A stretch of 64,000 bases of DNA, from contig WEDG01007400.1 in assembly GCA_017591395.1 (NCBI GenBank), positions 1 through 64,000 of the forward strand. Reading direction: 5' to 3'. This stretch comes from Schistocephalus solidus (lineage: Eukaryota > Platyhelminthes > Cestoda > Diphyllobothriidea > Diphyllobothriidae). Positions within the stretch are counted from its first letter, which is position 1; every line of letters begins with the position of its first letter. The notes under the pieces were generated by a model, which saw nothing but the letters and a program-made list of their open reading frames with translations, had not been told where the DNA came from and did not search any database. The position numbers and the translations under genes were made by a program. Shown here piece by piece: positions 32,286 to 44,265 of this stretch.

Positions 32286-33014
32286 ACGCTTTTACCGACC
32301 GAGCCGACCAGGACCGATATATCTTAATTAACTGAGGTTTCGGTAGGAAAAACAACGGGTTTCCAAGCTTTCAATAAAAATTCAAGTTCGGCTAGAAGGC
32401 GGCGCGCAGGCCCCTCAGACTACATAAATAACCTGCAGTCTCTACGACTGTCCCACCATCACTCTTTCCCCTCACCTAACCCCGATGCAAATGGGACTGA
32501 ATAGAAATAGAAAAAATAGAAGCCTCCCGTCGAGGATATATGTGGGAAAGCCCGCTTAGTCATCAAGGCTCGACAACGTCTGGTCGATCGTCACTGGGGC
32601 CACTAGGAAGTCCGAACTTTTGGACAAAAGGATTATGGGTGTGGCCTAGCGATTGGACGTCCACACGCACACACAATGAGTCAGACATGTATGTGGGTGC
32701 AGTAACAGGCACCAGCGCGAGAATCTTAAGAAGCAAATGATATGGGCGGAAGGCAATGGGAAGAAGCTAATTTGACAGACTACAGGAATGTAGATAATCA
32801 TAAAAAGTCGATAAAAGAACGTCAGAAACCAGAGTAAGTAGATGGTGATACAGGAAGTCGCTATACTAAGACCCCGAGGATATGAAATAACCTTGTACCC
32901 ATCTGATATAATTTGACCCATTTCCTACCTCGTCCACAAAGTGGAATTGTGTCTGACGTGATCTTCAGTACAATCAATCGCGACCTTTGCGGGGGGGGGA
33001 GGGAGGACAGCGGG
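32286..33014. other. No recognised feature
   Basis: Mixed sequence with a G-run near 32991. No gene supported. Confidence 0.4.
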
Positions 33015-33260
33015 TAAACGTTAAATGGGCCCTACAACGGACAAAGCGGTAGATGACGCGCTGGATCAAGACGGGGTTCAGATCAGACCACGACACGCAT
33101 CATTGGCGATGTGCTACCGTACCGAGAGCCACACATGTAGGAGGCGAGGCGACCCTGCCTTCGGTCTTTTTGACTCGGTCATGAAACCAGGCTCAGGATG
33201 GTTGCTTTGAAGCAGTTTCCACGCAAGTCACCGTCTCTCTGATGGTGGGCTTTTGAGATG
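33015..33260 (-). mobile_element. Dispersed repeat family A, diverged copy
   Basis: In reverse orientation: GGTAGATGACGCGCTGGATC, GGTTCAGATCAGACC, GGTCTTTTTGACTCGGTC, CAGGCTCAGGATGG and CACGCAAGTCACCGTC correspond to family A blocks in order, with many substitutions. Confidence 0.6.
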
Positions 33261-33594
33261 TAGCTGCCAGTATTTTTCTCCTTTCCATCCACATATGAAA
33301 GTTTTGTCTATATACATGGGCAGGGCCGTTTTGCTCATTGTATACCGCTATTTACCACCCTTTGTTTATTTTACGTGCACACAACGTTAGTACCCCTTTT
33401 GAAGGAAGAAAATCCGGCGCAACTTTGTGAATCGTTCACCGACAACCGAAGGTTGCCGTTTACGCTCACTAAGTATCGCTTTTTAACTTTCGGTGTTATC
33501 TCTCTTGTGTACCATTTTTATCGACGGAGAATGGACGTTTTTTGTTGAAAATTTTGAAGCGAATTTCTCTCCCTCTACCCCCTTTCATCAACGC

Positions 33595-33726
33595 ACCATT
33601 CGGTTGTCCATCAGCAGTATTTGCACAAAAACGCACAAACCGTCAAAAAAATGCTTAAATGTTCGAGAACATATACGCATTCACAGAGGCGAGTTAAAAT
33701 TTATGTCGAAGACTTGTTGCTGCTGA
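33595..33726 (+). pseudogene. Possible C2H2 zinc-finger remnant
   Basis: The frame ending at 33726 reads SKKCLNVREHIRIHRGELKF then MSKTCCC. The H-x3-H followed by a linker-like RGELKFM and a C-x-x-C-like end resembles a decayed C2H2 finger with its HTGEKP linker. The first cysteines are not in place and no splice signals were found. It could be a pseudogene fragment or chance. Confidence 0.3.
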
Positions 33727-34543
33727 AGAAATGCTTCTTAACTTTTCAGCCGTAAAACACGCTCAGCTGAACTCCTTAAAATTGTGTCAGTTCGCAAGCG
33801 TTAATAACAAGTATATGCCTGAAATACAAAGTAGGCCTATGGATCCAGAGTTGTGAAACATAAATATATGGCAGAGTGGTTTACCCAGAACACAGAATTT
33901 CTAAAAAAGTTCGTACAGTGCCTATGAAAATGTATGCCAACTTTTCATTGTAATCATAGTGTTAACCTTGAAAACAGGTGTTTTATTGGGACCGAATTGC
34001 ATTCTTTATGCTTCCCTTCATGTTTTGAATTCCTTCGAAAAAATAAATGTGTTTTTTGGTTACCTGCGGCCTAATGACAATAAATCAGACTGAGAGACAG
34101 AAATATGCGTTTATGTGGCAGCTACAAGCATATGCAAGTTCATAAATTTTCTGCAGGTTGGCGAACACGATTTACAGCTGATTGGCCAATTTGTATGAAA
34201 CTGTCTGAGAAAATGTGCGGTTGGCTGAAAATTGGGATGCTTAACCGGTTTAGCCTTTTGTATGCTTCCCTCTGAAACTTAGCTTTCAGACAGTGTCCTA
34301 TGTTGCTGTAACTCCAAAAGTCTTTTTTTAGCCAGACTGAGGGACATATCTGGCAATTACCAACTTCAATAAATTAAACATACAGCTGAGGATTGTCATC
34401 CAGAGATTGTCTGATTGGTGGGCAAAAGATGAATACAGTATGCGCGCATCGACATGTGCATTCCTTGCTGAAGTGGATGAGAGAAGCAAGGTTTTTCTTT
34501 GGCAAAAATACTTTAAAAGTAGCACAATCCACGAATGATAAGC
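33727..34543. other. AT-rich, no recognised feature
   Basis: AT-rich sequence up to a GGA microsatellite. No gene supported. Confidence 0.45.
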
Positions 34544-34586
34544 AGGAGGAGGAGAAGGAGGAGGAGGAGGAAGAAGAGGAGGAGGA
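34544..34586. repeat. (GGA)n microsatellite
   Basis: Short GGA/GAA repeat; the flanking open frames encode poly-Glu or poly-Ser only because of it. Confidence 0.9.
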
Positions 34587-35277
34587 TTCGCTCATCTTAA
34601 GCTGATAAAAAACATATTAATTTCTAGGCTATCTACAGCCTCAACCCCACCTGTGGATTCAAACAACTGTTGGTTTAAAAAGACTGAAGTAAACAGTGAG
34701 CAGACAGCGTCAATCACACTGTCTTAAAAAAGAGCCTGGTTTGACTGAAAAGGCCCTTTTAGGCTCTATATGTCTTCAACTTTTGCATTTCACCGAACGA
34801 TCTTGGTATAAAGGGACCCAAGTGTCTCGACTGGCCGACTCAGAAGACCGATCACTATATCCTGGAAGCCATGGAGACCTCCCCCCTTTCTCAAGGGCAT
34901 GTAGCCGAAATTGAACTGCTTTCATCCTAAAAACGGTTGCGATACCTTGCAGTAGTGGATAGTCCACAGAACGGCTGTAGTCGTCAACTTTCTCCGGCCA
35001 ATCCCTCTTTAGCTAAATTTTAATAAACTTAAAACTGACAATACTTTTCTTTGATAGCTCCTGCCGGGCATTCATGCATCTCCATTAAATTTTCTCCTCA
35101 GCCAACCATCGCCAGTACCTAGCCAGCTCAACCAGCACCAATCAGCTCTCCATCAGCACTTTACTGTGCGGCTAGCGTTCACCGTTAACTACGTAGTAAG
35201 ACATTGCAAGTAGACTTGTCAACAGCGTCGACTAGCAGGGCAATGCGTCAAGCCCTGCCCCACTACTTTATATGAGC
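34587..35277. other. No recognised feature
   Basis: Mixed sequence with short unsupported frames. Confidence 0.4.
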
Positions 35278-35428
35278 GATCATCCTCATCCTCATCCTCA
35301 TCCTCATCCTCATCCTCCTCCTCCTCCTCATCCTCATCCTCATCCTCATCCTCCTCATCCTCATCCCTCCTCCTCTCCTCCTCCTCCTCCTCCTCCTCCT
35401 CCTCCTCATCATCATCATCATCATCATC
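35278..35428. repeat. CTCATC / CTC / ATC compound microsatellite
   Basis: (CATCCT)n passes into (CTC)n and then (ATC)n. The minus-strand poly-Asp/Glu frame across it is a product of the repeat. Confidence 0.95.
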
Positions 35429-37017
35429 GGTAGCAGCAATATTACCGTGAATACTGCTATTTATTTGATTTCTGGCGGTCAAACAAAACTGGAGAAGGCA
35501 GGGGATGTATGTAAAAAAAGATTAGGAGGGACATCTAAGCTCCACAACACGCAGGGTCTTTTTGGCAAGCAACGGTCGAGCGAGGATAGGGGGAAGAAAG
35601 AGCAGCTGGCTGAACGCTGCCAGTTTCAGGGCAAAGAGCGCCTTGTCCTCCGACCTACTGTTCGGTGTTATTTAGGTCTCATGACCTTAGACCGGACCAA
35701 ACGCGAGCGCAGACGTGCGTGCGTGGGTGTGTGTTGGTGGGTGTATTAGAGTCTGGTCGTGGCTTAGTCCAGTCCACATCAAAAGTCCCCGAGCCCATTA
35801 AGGGCAGAACGCCAGTGGCCAAAAACGCGGTAAGACCACAAAAACTGACCTCGTTTATAGTGTTCGGAGGCGCGTGATAGCGAGTAAAGGGGAAAGGTAA
35901 CTGCCCTGAAATAAACCCGGGTATGTTTGTCGGCTGACGTCCCCATAGGGAGAGGACATCTCCGTGGATTTTGGGATAGAACGCCAAAGTACAGCCTGGT
36001 GATAATTTCTTGCATGCGAAAGGGGGGCGGATCCGCGAGATTTTAACCATCAGGCGAAATTGTCCTGTGTTCTGATATCTCAAGTCCCAAGTTAGACAAG
36101 AATATATATCGACACGATTGACCCACCAAGAGATTTTAAACAACCGCGTGCGTGAGTTGTTTAGATTGTGAAATAATCAGGGATAAGCAGTCGTGATGAC
36201 TTTGTGCGATATATTCTGGTTGGCGATTCTGTGCCTACAGTACGAAAAATGACGAATTAAGAGTTTGGAACGACTAAACAACGAGCTGCCCAAAGGGGTA
36301 AAAATAATTCAATTTTATGGCGAATTCGAAATTTAATCATCAAATCGTAAAGATGAGGAAATATCAGATGCAGTAAGAGAGTTTTACGCCTGCGAAACGG
36401 AAGGAATATCCGGAAACGACACGGAAAATGACTAGACTCCTTTCTACGAAAAAGCGCAAAACACTAGGGCTCTCTCTCTCATTAAATCAACTAATTTTTG
36501 CGATGTAGAGTTTTGGAATGAGAAAAGAGTAATATGCATATGCTGCGTGATAGAGAGAAAGCAGTGACGTTAAATATTGGGCCAACCAGCTAAAACGAAA
36601 AAATAAAGGCCCTGTGCAGATGGATAACAGGTGAAATCTAACAGATGCGTATACGGCATCAGGATGTTAAAAAATACAGTGTCCACAGGTAATTCAGGTT
36701 AAAGTGCGGTATTTGCTCCAAATGTTTTCCGAATATAAGTTTCTGTCAGGTGCAGCTGTTATACATCGGTTACCTTTATCACATTGCATCAAAAATACTG
36801 GGATGAACGTCTTTAGGAATTCGGTTGAAGACCAATTTCGAGTTCGAGGAAATTAATGGAACTTCGGACTCAAAAACTCAAAAACGCGTGCTCAAGAACA
36901 ATTAATGCCTTTCTGTTTATAATACGAATCGCTGTGGGGCTCTAAATTGAATCAAAAGACATGACAGGACAATCATGTCCGGGAACCTCGTCGACGAACG
37001 TACATTCACCATAACAT
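35429..37017. other. No recognised feature
   Basis: Unique-looking sequence. Overlapping open frames at 35447-35749 (plus) and 35679-36143 (minus) show no domain and no splice context. Confidence 0.45.
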
Positions 37018-37245
37018 ACGACAGTTCGACCGTCGTTCCCGACGAGCTGCACCGCGTGCTCCAGAGCATGGTGAGGCAGGGACTGCGCATGAAGAAGCTT
37101 TAAGTAACGGTAGACATGCACTGCATCTTCAGCACTCGCCCTTTCCTCACCCACCTGCTCCCGGTGTCAAGACAGAGTTGAGAAGACTGGGGGCATGACA
37201 GGGCACAGGTGGCTGGGTAGGCGTGAGCCTGTGCCAACTAGTGTC
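37018..37245 (+). mobile_element. Dispersed repeat family A, left part
   Basis: Begins ACGACAGTTCGACCGTCG and continues through CCGCGTGCTCCAGAGCATGG, the TAACGGTAGACATGC-like block, GGTGTCAAGACAGAGT and CAGGTGGCTGG. The right part is missing. Confidence 0.7.
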
Positions 37246-37361
37246 CTGATCTAGTCCCCTTTTTGGTAAGATTCGGGAATACAGACTCTCAGTGTAATAC
37301 TGCTGGACTGGCGATAAAGTTCGAGAAAAGAACATATTGCCGTGACCCATCTCTAACACCC

Positions 37362-37425
37362 AAACCTTAACCCTAAAGCGAAACTTTTTATTAACCCTAA
37401 CCTTTATGCTAAGCCAATCTCTTGG
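37362..37425. repeat. Telomere-like degenerate CCCTAA patch
   Basis: AACCTTAACCCTAAAGCG and TTAACCCTAACCTTTATG lie beside a family A copy. Similar short patches occur at 39236, 22155, 41218, 51415 and 55190. They are interstitial, not chromosome ends. Confidence 0.6.
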
Positions 37426-37439
37426 AATTTAGTGCAATG

Positions 37440-37810
37440 CCACCGGTAGTATGGCGAGCTTCAATTCCCCTGTCCCACCACACGGTTTTAAAACTATCTG
37501 CGATGCATTCATGAGCTGCCAAATGCCGAACATGGGGAGGGGGCGGGGTGGTGGCACGCCTAGGTGCAGGCGCACGCCGCGCCAGCCACCTGAGCCCGAC
37601 GCCGCCTGCGGTCATCTTGACTCTGGCTTGACCCCAAACACAGGCGGGTGAGGGAATTGAGAGAGAGAGAGAGAGAGTGCGGTAGCGGCAGCGCAGGTCT
37701 TCTATCACTTTAAATCAATTCACGCGCAATTCACCGTCCCTGCACCGCCATGCACACCGGGGACCTCGTCGGAATCCACGGTCGAAATTTCATTGCACGA
37801 CGTCCAACCC
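37440..37810 (-). mobile_element. Dispersed repeat family A copy
   Basis: Reverse orientation: AATGCCGAACATGGGG, GGTGGCACGCCTAGG, CAGCCACCTG, a (GA)n run at about 37658-37676, GCGCAGGTCTTCTATCACTT and CACGGTCGAAATTTC. A 110-bp part recurs at 39273-39402. Confidence 0.75.
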
Positions 37811-37838
37811 CTAGAGATTAATGCTGGAGCTGCCAATT

Positions 37839-37879
37839 TTTATAGGCATGCAGTTGCGTAACAACTGCATGCCTATAAA
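37839..37879. repeat. Perfect 18-bp inverted repeat, 5-nt loop
   Basis: TTTATAGGCATGCAGTTG (37839-37856), loop CGTAA, and the exact reverse complement (37862-37879). It could form a stable hairpin or cruciform. It lies just outside the family A copy. Confidence 0.9.
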
Positions 37880-38657
37880 TACTGCAACAACTGTGCAATC
37901 CCGTACACTTATCTGCTTTTGTGTCTGATGCTGGATTCGAGTAAGATTCTTAAAAGGCAGACTAACAACGCTCTTAATCGAGCGATCCTGCCTCCTTCTT
38001 CGCGCCTGCTTTCTGGAACTCGCCTTGGTAAGGATGCATTCTACGACCGCCTAATCGGTATACGGGCAAGGGTCTGCCCAAAAAATGTGTTTTGCGCCAA
38101 ATTCCAAGGAAATTGTGTTTTACATTAATAGTTTGAGGTTAAGGTCAGATTTGGGAGAGGCTCCTGATTAGGCTAAGGTTAAGAGTAAGATGACAGTTTA
38201 GTTTTATGTTGAGGTAATTTTAGCGTAAGGACACGGGAGTACATTTACCCTATCCGAAATTTACCGCATAACCACGGATTTTAAGCGGGCAGAGCGGTTT
38301 CTTTCCTGCGTCCTGTTTGGGCGACCATAGAAGGCATCTCTACCCTCGCCTCTTCACTTCTGTTGGCAGAACATATACTGTCGTAAAACACAAGATGTAC
38401 CGTAGTAAAATCTAATTCAAACTGCAGGAGGCAGAAGGCAGTCCACAAAAGTTAGTTTCATTTGTGCGTACAGAACCAACGCCTAGCTGATAGATAAAAT
38501 AGTCCGTGCACGAAACTGCAAGGGCCGGAACCAACAACTGCACACGTGGTCATGCGAAAAGTGCTACCATTTTGGCCTTGCGTTCATCACATCGGCCGCG
38601 TTTTCGCAAAAAGGCAGCAAATAAGCCTTGGACACAAATCAACCGAGCAATACTCAC
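37880..38657. other. No recognised feature
   Basis: Would be intron downstream of the exon at 38658 if that call is right. The region near 38130-38230 has degenerate GGTTAAGG-type telomere-like copies. Confidence 0.4.
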
Positions 38658-38888
38658 CAGTTACGACGGCAGTAACGGGCGCGACCCGCTGAGTAGGATT
38701 GTGCTGGTAGTGCTGATGTGCGTGATGGTGGAGGTGCTGGTGACGTTGGTGTTGCCGATGCTGGTACTGCGAGGTGTCGCCCCCAAGACCGACTGTCGCT
38801 GCAGTGGAGTTGATGATCTGATACCTCACATCACCAAAGAGGCCTGCGGAGTCACCACTACCGGCCCGTCCAGCGTCATTGCTGCGGG
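38658..38888 (-). CDS. Candidate host exon, His/Gln-rich, unknown protein
   Basis: On the minus strand a pyrimidine-rich acceptor (CCCACTTCCCTCTGTCTCAG, then GCATTCGCCTCAG) precedes a 231-bp open segment that ends at a strong donor (AACTG/GTGAGTATT). The exon is phase 1-1 (two bases, 76 codons, one base). It encodes RSNDAGRAGSGDSAGLFGDV, then RYQIINSTAATVGLGG, a His/Gln tract (QYQHRQHQRHQHLHHHAHQH) and ends VAPVTAVVT. I recognise no family; the His/Gln tract fits a disordered region of a transcription or RNA-related factor, which is inference. The codons vary (CAC, CAT, CAG, CAA mixed), unlike a fresh microsatellite. Phase, strand and style match the exon at 8693-8914, 30 kb downstream. An antisense plus-strand frame is also open and less plausible. 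Confidence 0.5.
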
Positions 38889-39235
38889 CTGAGGCGAATG
38901 CCTGAGACAGAGGGAAGTGGGAAGGGCGGATTAAAAAATTGTACGAAACAGTAAGGATAGGCCATGGTTACTTGATGAAGATGAAGATAATCACGCGACA
39001 AGTGTAAACGAAGAACGTTGATTCAGTTTAGAAGAAGCGGCAGACGAATAAGCAATCCCACCCGGGTCAGTTGATCCGCTGGGGTGGGTCTCAAACATTC
39101 AGTGCAAAAATGTTCCGAAAATTGGATCGAAAGAATGCTTAGCCAATATGGGTTAAAGATGATTGGACTCACAGCCTGAAAACCAATAAATGCACATCCT
39201 AGTAGTTAAATTCATTTTGTGGCCGCCCATCTCTA
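38889..39235. other. Nothing recognised
   Basis: Upstream flank of the candidate exon, containing its polypyrimidine tract at the left end. Confidence 0.4.
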
Positions 39236-39272
39236 ACACCCAAACCTTAACCCTAAACCCTAACCCTATTCT
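39236..39272. repeat. Telomere-like CCCTAA patch
   Basis: CTTAACCCTAAACCCTAACC followed by CTATTCTCCTG; shared with the patch at 37362 and likewise beside a family A fragment. Confidence 0.7.
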
Positions 39273-39402
39273 CCTGTCCCACCAAACGGTTGTAAAACTA
39301 TCTGCGATGCATTCATGAGCTGCCAAATGCCGAACATGGGGGAGGGGGCGGGGTGGTGGCACGCGTAGGTTCAAGCTCACGCCACGCCAGCCACCTGCGG
39401 TT
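39273..39402 (-). mobile_element. Dispersed repeat family A fragment
   Basis: Almost identical to 37465-37590: CTATCTGCGATGCATTCATG, GCCGAACATGGGGGAGGG, GGTGGCACGCG and CAGCCACCTGCGG. Together with the shared CCCTAA flank this indicates a segmental copy. Confidence 0.75.
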
Positions 39403-40371
39403 TAGGATTAAAGTGAGGGTTGAAGTTACTTTTTTTTAGTAAGGTGTAAAATCGGACTTAAAATCAGGATTATGCAAAAGGTTAAAGTTTATGTTCGGGT
39501 TAACCGTAGGGTGTAGGTTTATGTTGGTTCTAGTGTTCAGACTACGGTCAAGGTTCAATTTCGTGCTAGGATTTGTGTTAGAGTTCAGGCATAGGAATAT
39601 TTACCCTTATAATCAGTGGGCGGGGCATCCCTTATCCCGTTTTCTGTCTAGGCGGCCACACAAGTTACCCTTACCAAAATATCGAGTTGATCTCTCCACT
39701 GCGGCAAGCTGCTCGTTAAATGAGAAACCACTACCTGATTAGTGCATATTTTGTCAACTAAATTTAAACGTGATATTAAGCGAAGCATTTGTCTGAAGTT
39801 CGCTTCCAAGATTCGCTTCGTACACAATATTGCTGCTTTAAATCTAGTATTGCAAAAGGGAATATTTTGGGATGGGTTCAAGGCTTTGTGTGCAAACTTG
39901 TATAGTCTTGAGCCTATTACGGAAACATGTCAAAAATCACTGCTATATTCAGACATTTTATCATTATCAGAATGTTTCTTGTTACTGACGGTTCGAAAAA
40001 TGTAATACTATTTCCGGATAACATACATGATCTTCATAGGCTACCTTAAATGCGAGTAAATATGCAAGTACACTTTCAGAGAATATGCAGTGATGCAAGC
40101 AATGGTTACGTTTTTTTAGAAATTATAAGGTTCTGTAACCAATCGTAATTTCCTATAGAGCAGTTAAACGCTAACTGCTTGATTCTTGTTACCAGGACAG
40201 AAGCGAACTACACTAAACCCTCGAACCGCAGCGGAAAAATGCATCTTACACAAATGGCCATTTTACCGCTGCGGTTAGAGTGCACTGAACAGTGCTGCAG
40301 CATGTTCAATCCTCCCTCTCTCTGTTTAAAGATAACGTTAAATACAGCTTACAAATGCCAACCAAGAAAGG
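39403..40371. other. Degenerate GGTTAGG-like stretch, then nothing recognised
   Basis: 39403-39600 is rich in GGTTAAAG, GGGTTAACC and TAGGGTGTAGG motifs, apparently decayed TTAGGG-type repeat. The remainder is AT-rich with no gene. Confidence 0.45.
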
Positions 40372-40700
40372 GGCGACAGGAATGACCGTTTATGACTCAG
40401 TAGCCGTCATCAACCAGTCATACCCAACCCCAGGTTGTGCATCACCCGAGACTCGAACCCGCGACCTGTTGATCAGAAGTCCAAAACTCTATCCATTGAG
40501 CCACGGGCTCGTTGTCTTGCTGGTGTAAATCAGAAATATTGGCATTCGTTGATGAACGCTCACCGATCGTTAACGTAATTCCCTCGTTTCACTTTGCCTT
40601 GGTGCTCACTCTCGAGCCTAGCCAGCAGCTGCACAGTGGCTAATATTATTATTAGTAGTAGTAGAAGTAGTAGAAGTAGCAGTAGTAGTACCAGGGAAAG
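40372..40700 (-). mobile_element. Hammerhead-SINE copy with internal TAG microsatellite
   Basis: Minus strand: the body from about 40690 with a CTA/TAG microsatellite (40645-40690), CTGCTGGCTAGGCTCGAGAG, the GATCGGTGAGCG block, the tRNA-like head at 40511-40446 and the decayed ribozyme segment at about 40425-40379 (CTGATGA reads TTGATGA, GAAA reads TAAA). Confidence 0.75.
40446..40511 (-). promoter_or_regulatory. tRNA-like pol III promoter of SINE
   Basis: Minus strand: box A TGGCTCAATGGATAGAG and box B GGGTTCGAGTC, both close to consensus. Confidence 0.75.
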
Positions 40701-43700
40701 AAATGACATAATCCGCTTGCGTGCAAAATAGGAAGACAATGATGCGTTTATGGCCAACGTAAATGATAGAGACAAAAGACCGGAACGTAACGCCCAATTG
40801 CGATTCTTCAGACGTGACAGGTACCTTAAGCCTACTCCGTCCATTGTCTGCTACCATTGAACTTGCCGCGTTGGGGTAAGATTAAAATTAGTTGGAAGAT
40901 GAAACAATGGCACAAAAGGTACGCCTGGGTACTTCTTACAGGACAAGGGAGAAAAAGGCATGTTTGGTGTGATACAAACGGAGGTTTGCCAGCAAATGTC
41001 CCTTTGCCATCGCTATAAACGCACTGAATCTGACACTAACACTTCACCTTCACCATGTGAGAGACGTGTTATTTTCTGTCCTTAGTAGGTAAATTACACT
41101 GTATCCCCCCATAAAATCTGCAATAAAATCCTAAATGCGTAAGAACGTAATATGCGACCCAACCCCGGGTAACAAAAGATAGTTCAGCGTGTAATATGCG
41201 ACCGTAATACATGCTATGGTAACCCTAACTCGATCAATTGTGCTCCTTAGGGTTTACATTCGTTGCCGGGTTAGCAGGATCACACAATATGTTGGTGGTA
41301 GTAGGAGGATTGAAGTATCGGGTCGAATGGCAAAGTTTCAAGCGGCAACTATTAGAACGCCACGGTAGTTTGAAAACTCACCGGTTTTACGTTTAGAACG
41401 AAAGATCCCGCAGAGCGGGCCTCGTTCTTACTCCCGCAAAGGGTCTGAATAAAAATGGGTTAGGTCAGCTACGAAGGCTATCTAGCCTAGTGGTCGGCCT
41501 GAGGTAAAACTAATGAATCTCGCGATCACCAATACTTGTTGGGGCATCCAACAATTGTCTGGCCCTACGATAACCCTAACGAAAACAATGGATAGGGTAA
41601 GGAGAAGTTGACGCTCTCATTTTTTGCATTTAGCCCGATTCACACCAATCCTATTACTATTGGTCCAGTATTATTCGCTAAACAATATTTTGTCCTCTGA
41701 GTTGGGGCATATATTACGTACTTGTCCCTATATGTTCTACTGGTCTCTAAAATAGACATAATTGGTACAATCAGCAATTTGCATCTTTGAACTTTCCTGG
41801 AAATGCACTTTCTTCGATGCCTATTTCAACGTCCAAAATGAAGCACTCATTGAAGAGCTCTCAGACCTGGAGAAAAAGTGCCTATGACAGAAAAAAAACC
41901 AATCTACATTTTACAAAAAACGGTTCAATAGAATTGATGCTTTGGAGGTCATCTGATGAGGATCACACTTGGGCATGTAGTATTTCCAACAGACTCACAC
42001 TGTAACTAACATGCGCCCTCAACTGAAAGTTCCGAAGCCTAAACCAAGTTGAAAAACATGGAATCGTGGAGTAAAGCATGCCATACACACAAACAGCCAG
42101 TACACTAAACGGTACTCGTTAGGTCGGTTGAGTGCAAAGTCCTAACGAACGTCATACCGGAGGTAGAACTCAGTTAGGCTACAAGTGCGGCCAAAAACGC
42201 GACAGCTTGGTGGAACGGACTTCGACATCACTCGGCTCAAAGCAAGAACCACCTGACTAACTTCTGAGCACTTTCTTAACCAAACTTTGACCCATTAGTG
42301 TCGTATAGAAGCGTAAGCCGTTGCAGTCCCTCTTCCAGGAGACGGCCACGAGCTATGTGTTATAGCTTCGCAGATGGCCTTCAAATCATGGAATTGCAGA
42401 CTACGCTAGAAGTGCCCTTCACAGTAGTCAATCTTCCGCATAGAGAAGGTTAAATTGGAATCTCCACAGGGCAATCTTTCATATGAAATCAGGCTTGCGC
42501 TGTTCAGGAGAGAACTTCTTTTCTTTCGACATTTTCGACGAGATAAAGTGCAAGATGCGAGGTGAAAGGCAGAAGAAGAAGAATATTGTATGGAGGGGAG
42601 GAACAGGAAGTGAGAGGACATAAAGCGCATGGTATCGGACGGAAACGAGGGCGAAAGATACAGAAACTGACTGCAGTTGGGGCAAGAGAATGAGCGGAAC
42701 GGGAGTGAGTGATTGAGGCCCGAGGCCAAAAGATGAGAAAAAAAAGAGAGAAAGGAGCTTACGAAGGTGAGAAAATAGGCTGTGAACAAAGTAGTGTCGA
42801 GCTCGAATAAGAACGTCTGAATTTGAAAACTACGGCAGAGAGGAAGGTGAGCATAACGGGCAGAAGAGAAAAAATTCCGGAACGGGCAAGACTGCAGTCA
42901 AACGAGTGAAGGGATGCGGTAAAAATGGAAAATGGAGGGCGTAGATGAGGAAAGGAAGCGATATGTATTCTCCCTGAAATCTAGCGCAAGCCAACGGTAT
43001 TACTAGGGGGTTCCCATTCCTGCGTCTGGGTTACTCGAAAATGGTTGTCATTATGACTTCCGTCCGCAAAAAACCGTCAGCGGATGACGTTTGAGTGCAG
43101 GTGTATGGTGCTCTCGTGCGCGTAAAAAAGGTCAGCGCGCAAAATGCACGTCGTTTGTGGGCCTATTTGTGCGTGTCTGGGCACCAAAAGAGCAAATCAG
43201 ACTGAAAACTTAAAGTGAACAAAACGTAGATAAGTGAGTGTCAAAGCCTGCCTAAACAGATGGCGTTCGATTTCTCGAGGCTTCGTCCAACCCCGGCAGA
43301 CACGTTTCCAGGGAAACGTGGCCGAGAGAACAGTTGATGACTCCTTTTCCTCCGTGTATGCGAAAATTTCGCCTGCAAGTGGGCATCTGTTGCCGCAAAA
43401 AAGGAATTGTTCAGAAAAATTCCCAAGTCTGCCAGTGATGAAGTCAAACATCAACCCAAAGTAGTAATTAGGACCTGTACACACTTCGTAACTAATGGCT
43501 ACTGCCCAGAGAGCGGTGGGCACATTGGTCAAATCCCGTCGTTCAACCTGACCCACAAGTGATTAACGGCAAAAACACACAAACCTGAACTTGCGGCAAA
43601 AAGGACATAAAAAGTCGCAATATGCCTCCACGTTAAGTAACCGTCGTAGACGAGGGATGTCACCATAAAAGAGAGGCACTCTAAATGTGCCTGTCGATGA

Positions 43701-43823
43701 CCAAACTTACTAGCAATCGGCACGGCCTAACGCAAACCTAGGACCTGAAGGAGTTCCGTACTAATGGACTTCGGTGCCAGTGAAAACGCTTGATTATATT
43801 CTCCTTCCTACCGATGAAGCCAC
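40701..43823. other. No recognised gene; purine-rich block
   Basis: A short CCCTAA-like patch lies near 41218 and 42500-42980 is strongly A/G-rich. The segment CTGAAATCTAGCGCAAGCCA near 42975 recurs near 54808, so it may be the edge of another repeat. A strand-overlapping open region lies at 43197-43556 without support as a gene. Confidence 0.45.
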
Positions 43824-44085
43824 CATCATCACTAATAATAACAATACTACTACTAATACTAATAATAACACTACTGCCACTACTATCAAAAATTCCATCT
43901 AATCTGACCATTATCCTTGACATTACAACTGTCGTTTATACTGATGTTGGGATTACTGCTAATAGTTATATTGCTAATTCTACCGCTAGTACCAACAATA
44001 ATTATACAACAAAGAAGAGAGTGTTACTGACAAAAACCATGGAGCCCAGCAATGCTGGCACCACTGTTACTACAACTACTACTCT

Positions 44086-44135
<50 letters not shown>

Positions 44136-44147
44136 ATACTACTACTG

Positions 44148-44178
<31 letters not shown>

Positions 44179-44265
44179 CGACTAATACTACTTCTACTAC
44201 GACTACTACTAGTACTAGTACTACTACTACTACTACTAATGCCACTGCTATCACTACTACAAATA
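43824..44265. repeat. CTA/AAT microsatellite region
   Basis: (AAT) and (ACT) interspersed from 43824, then a nearly pure CTA array from about 44088 to 44240. Confidence 0.92.

Noticed and set aside
35219..35482. Asp/Glu-rich 87-codon frame, minus strand
   Set aside because: Entirely explained by the CATCCT/CTC/ATC microsatellite; no splice signals.
38506..38892. Plus-strand 128-codon frame over the His/Gln exon candidate
   Set aside because: It lacks plausible composition, while the minus strand has splice sites and a sensible Gln/His tract; taken as the antisense shadow.
41950..41990. CTGATGAGGATCACACTTGG as a hammerhead core
   Set aside because: No stem II and no GAAA follows.
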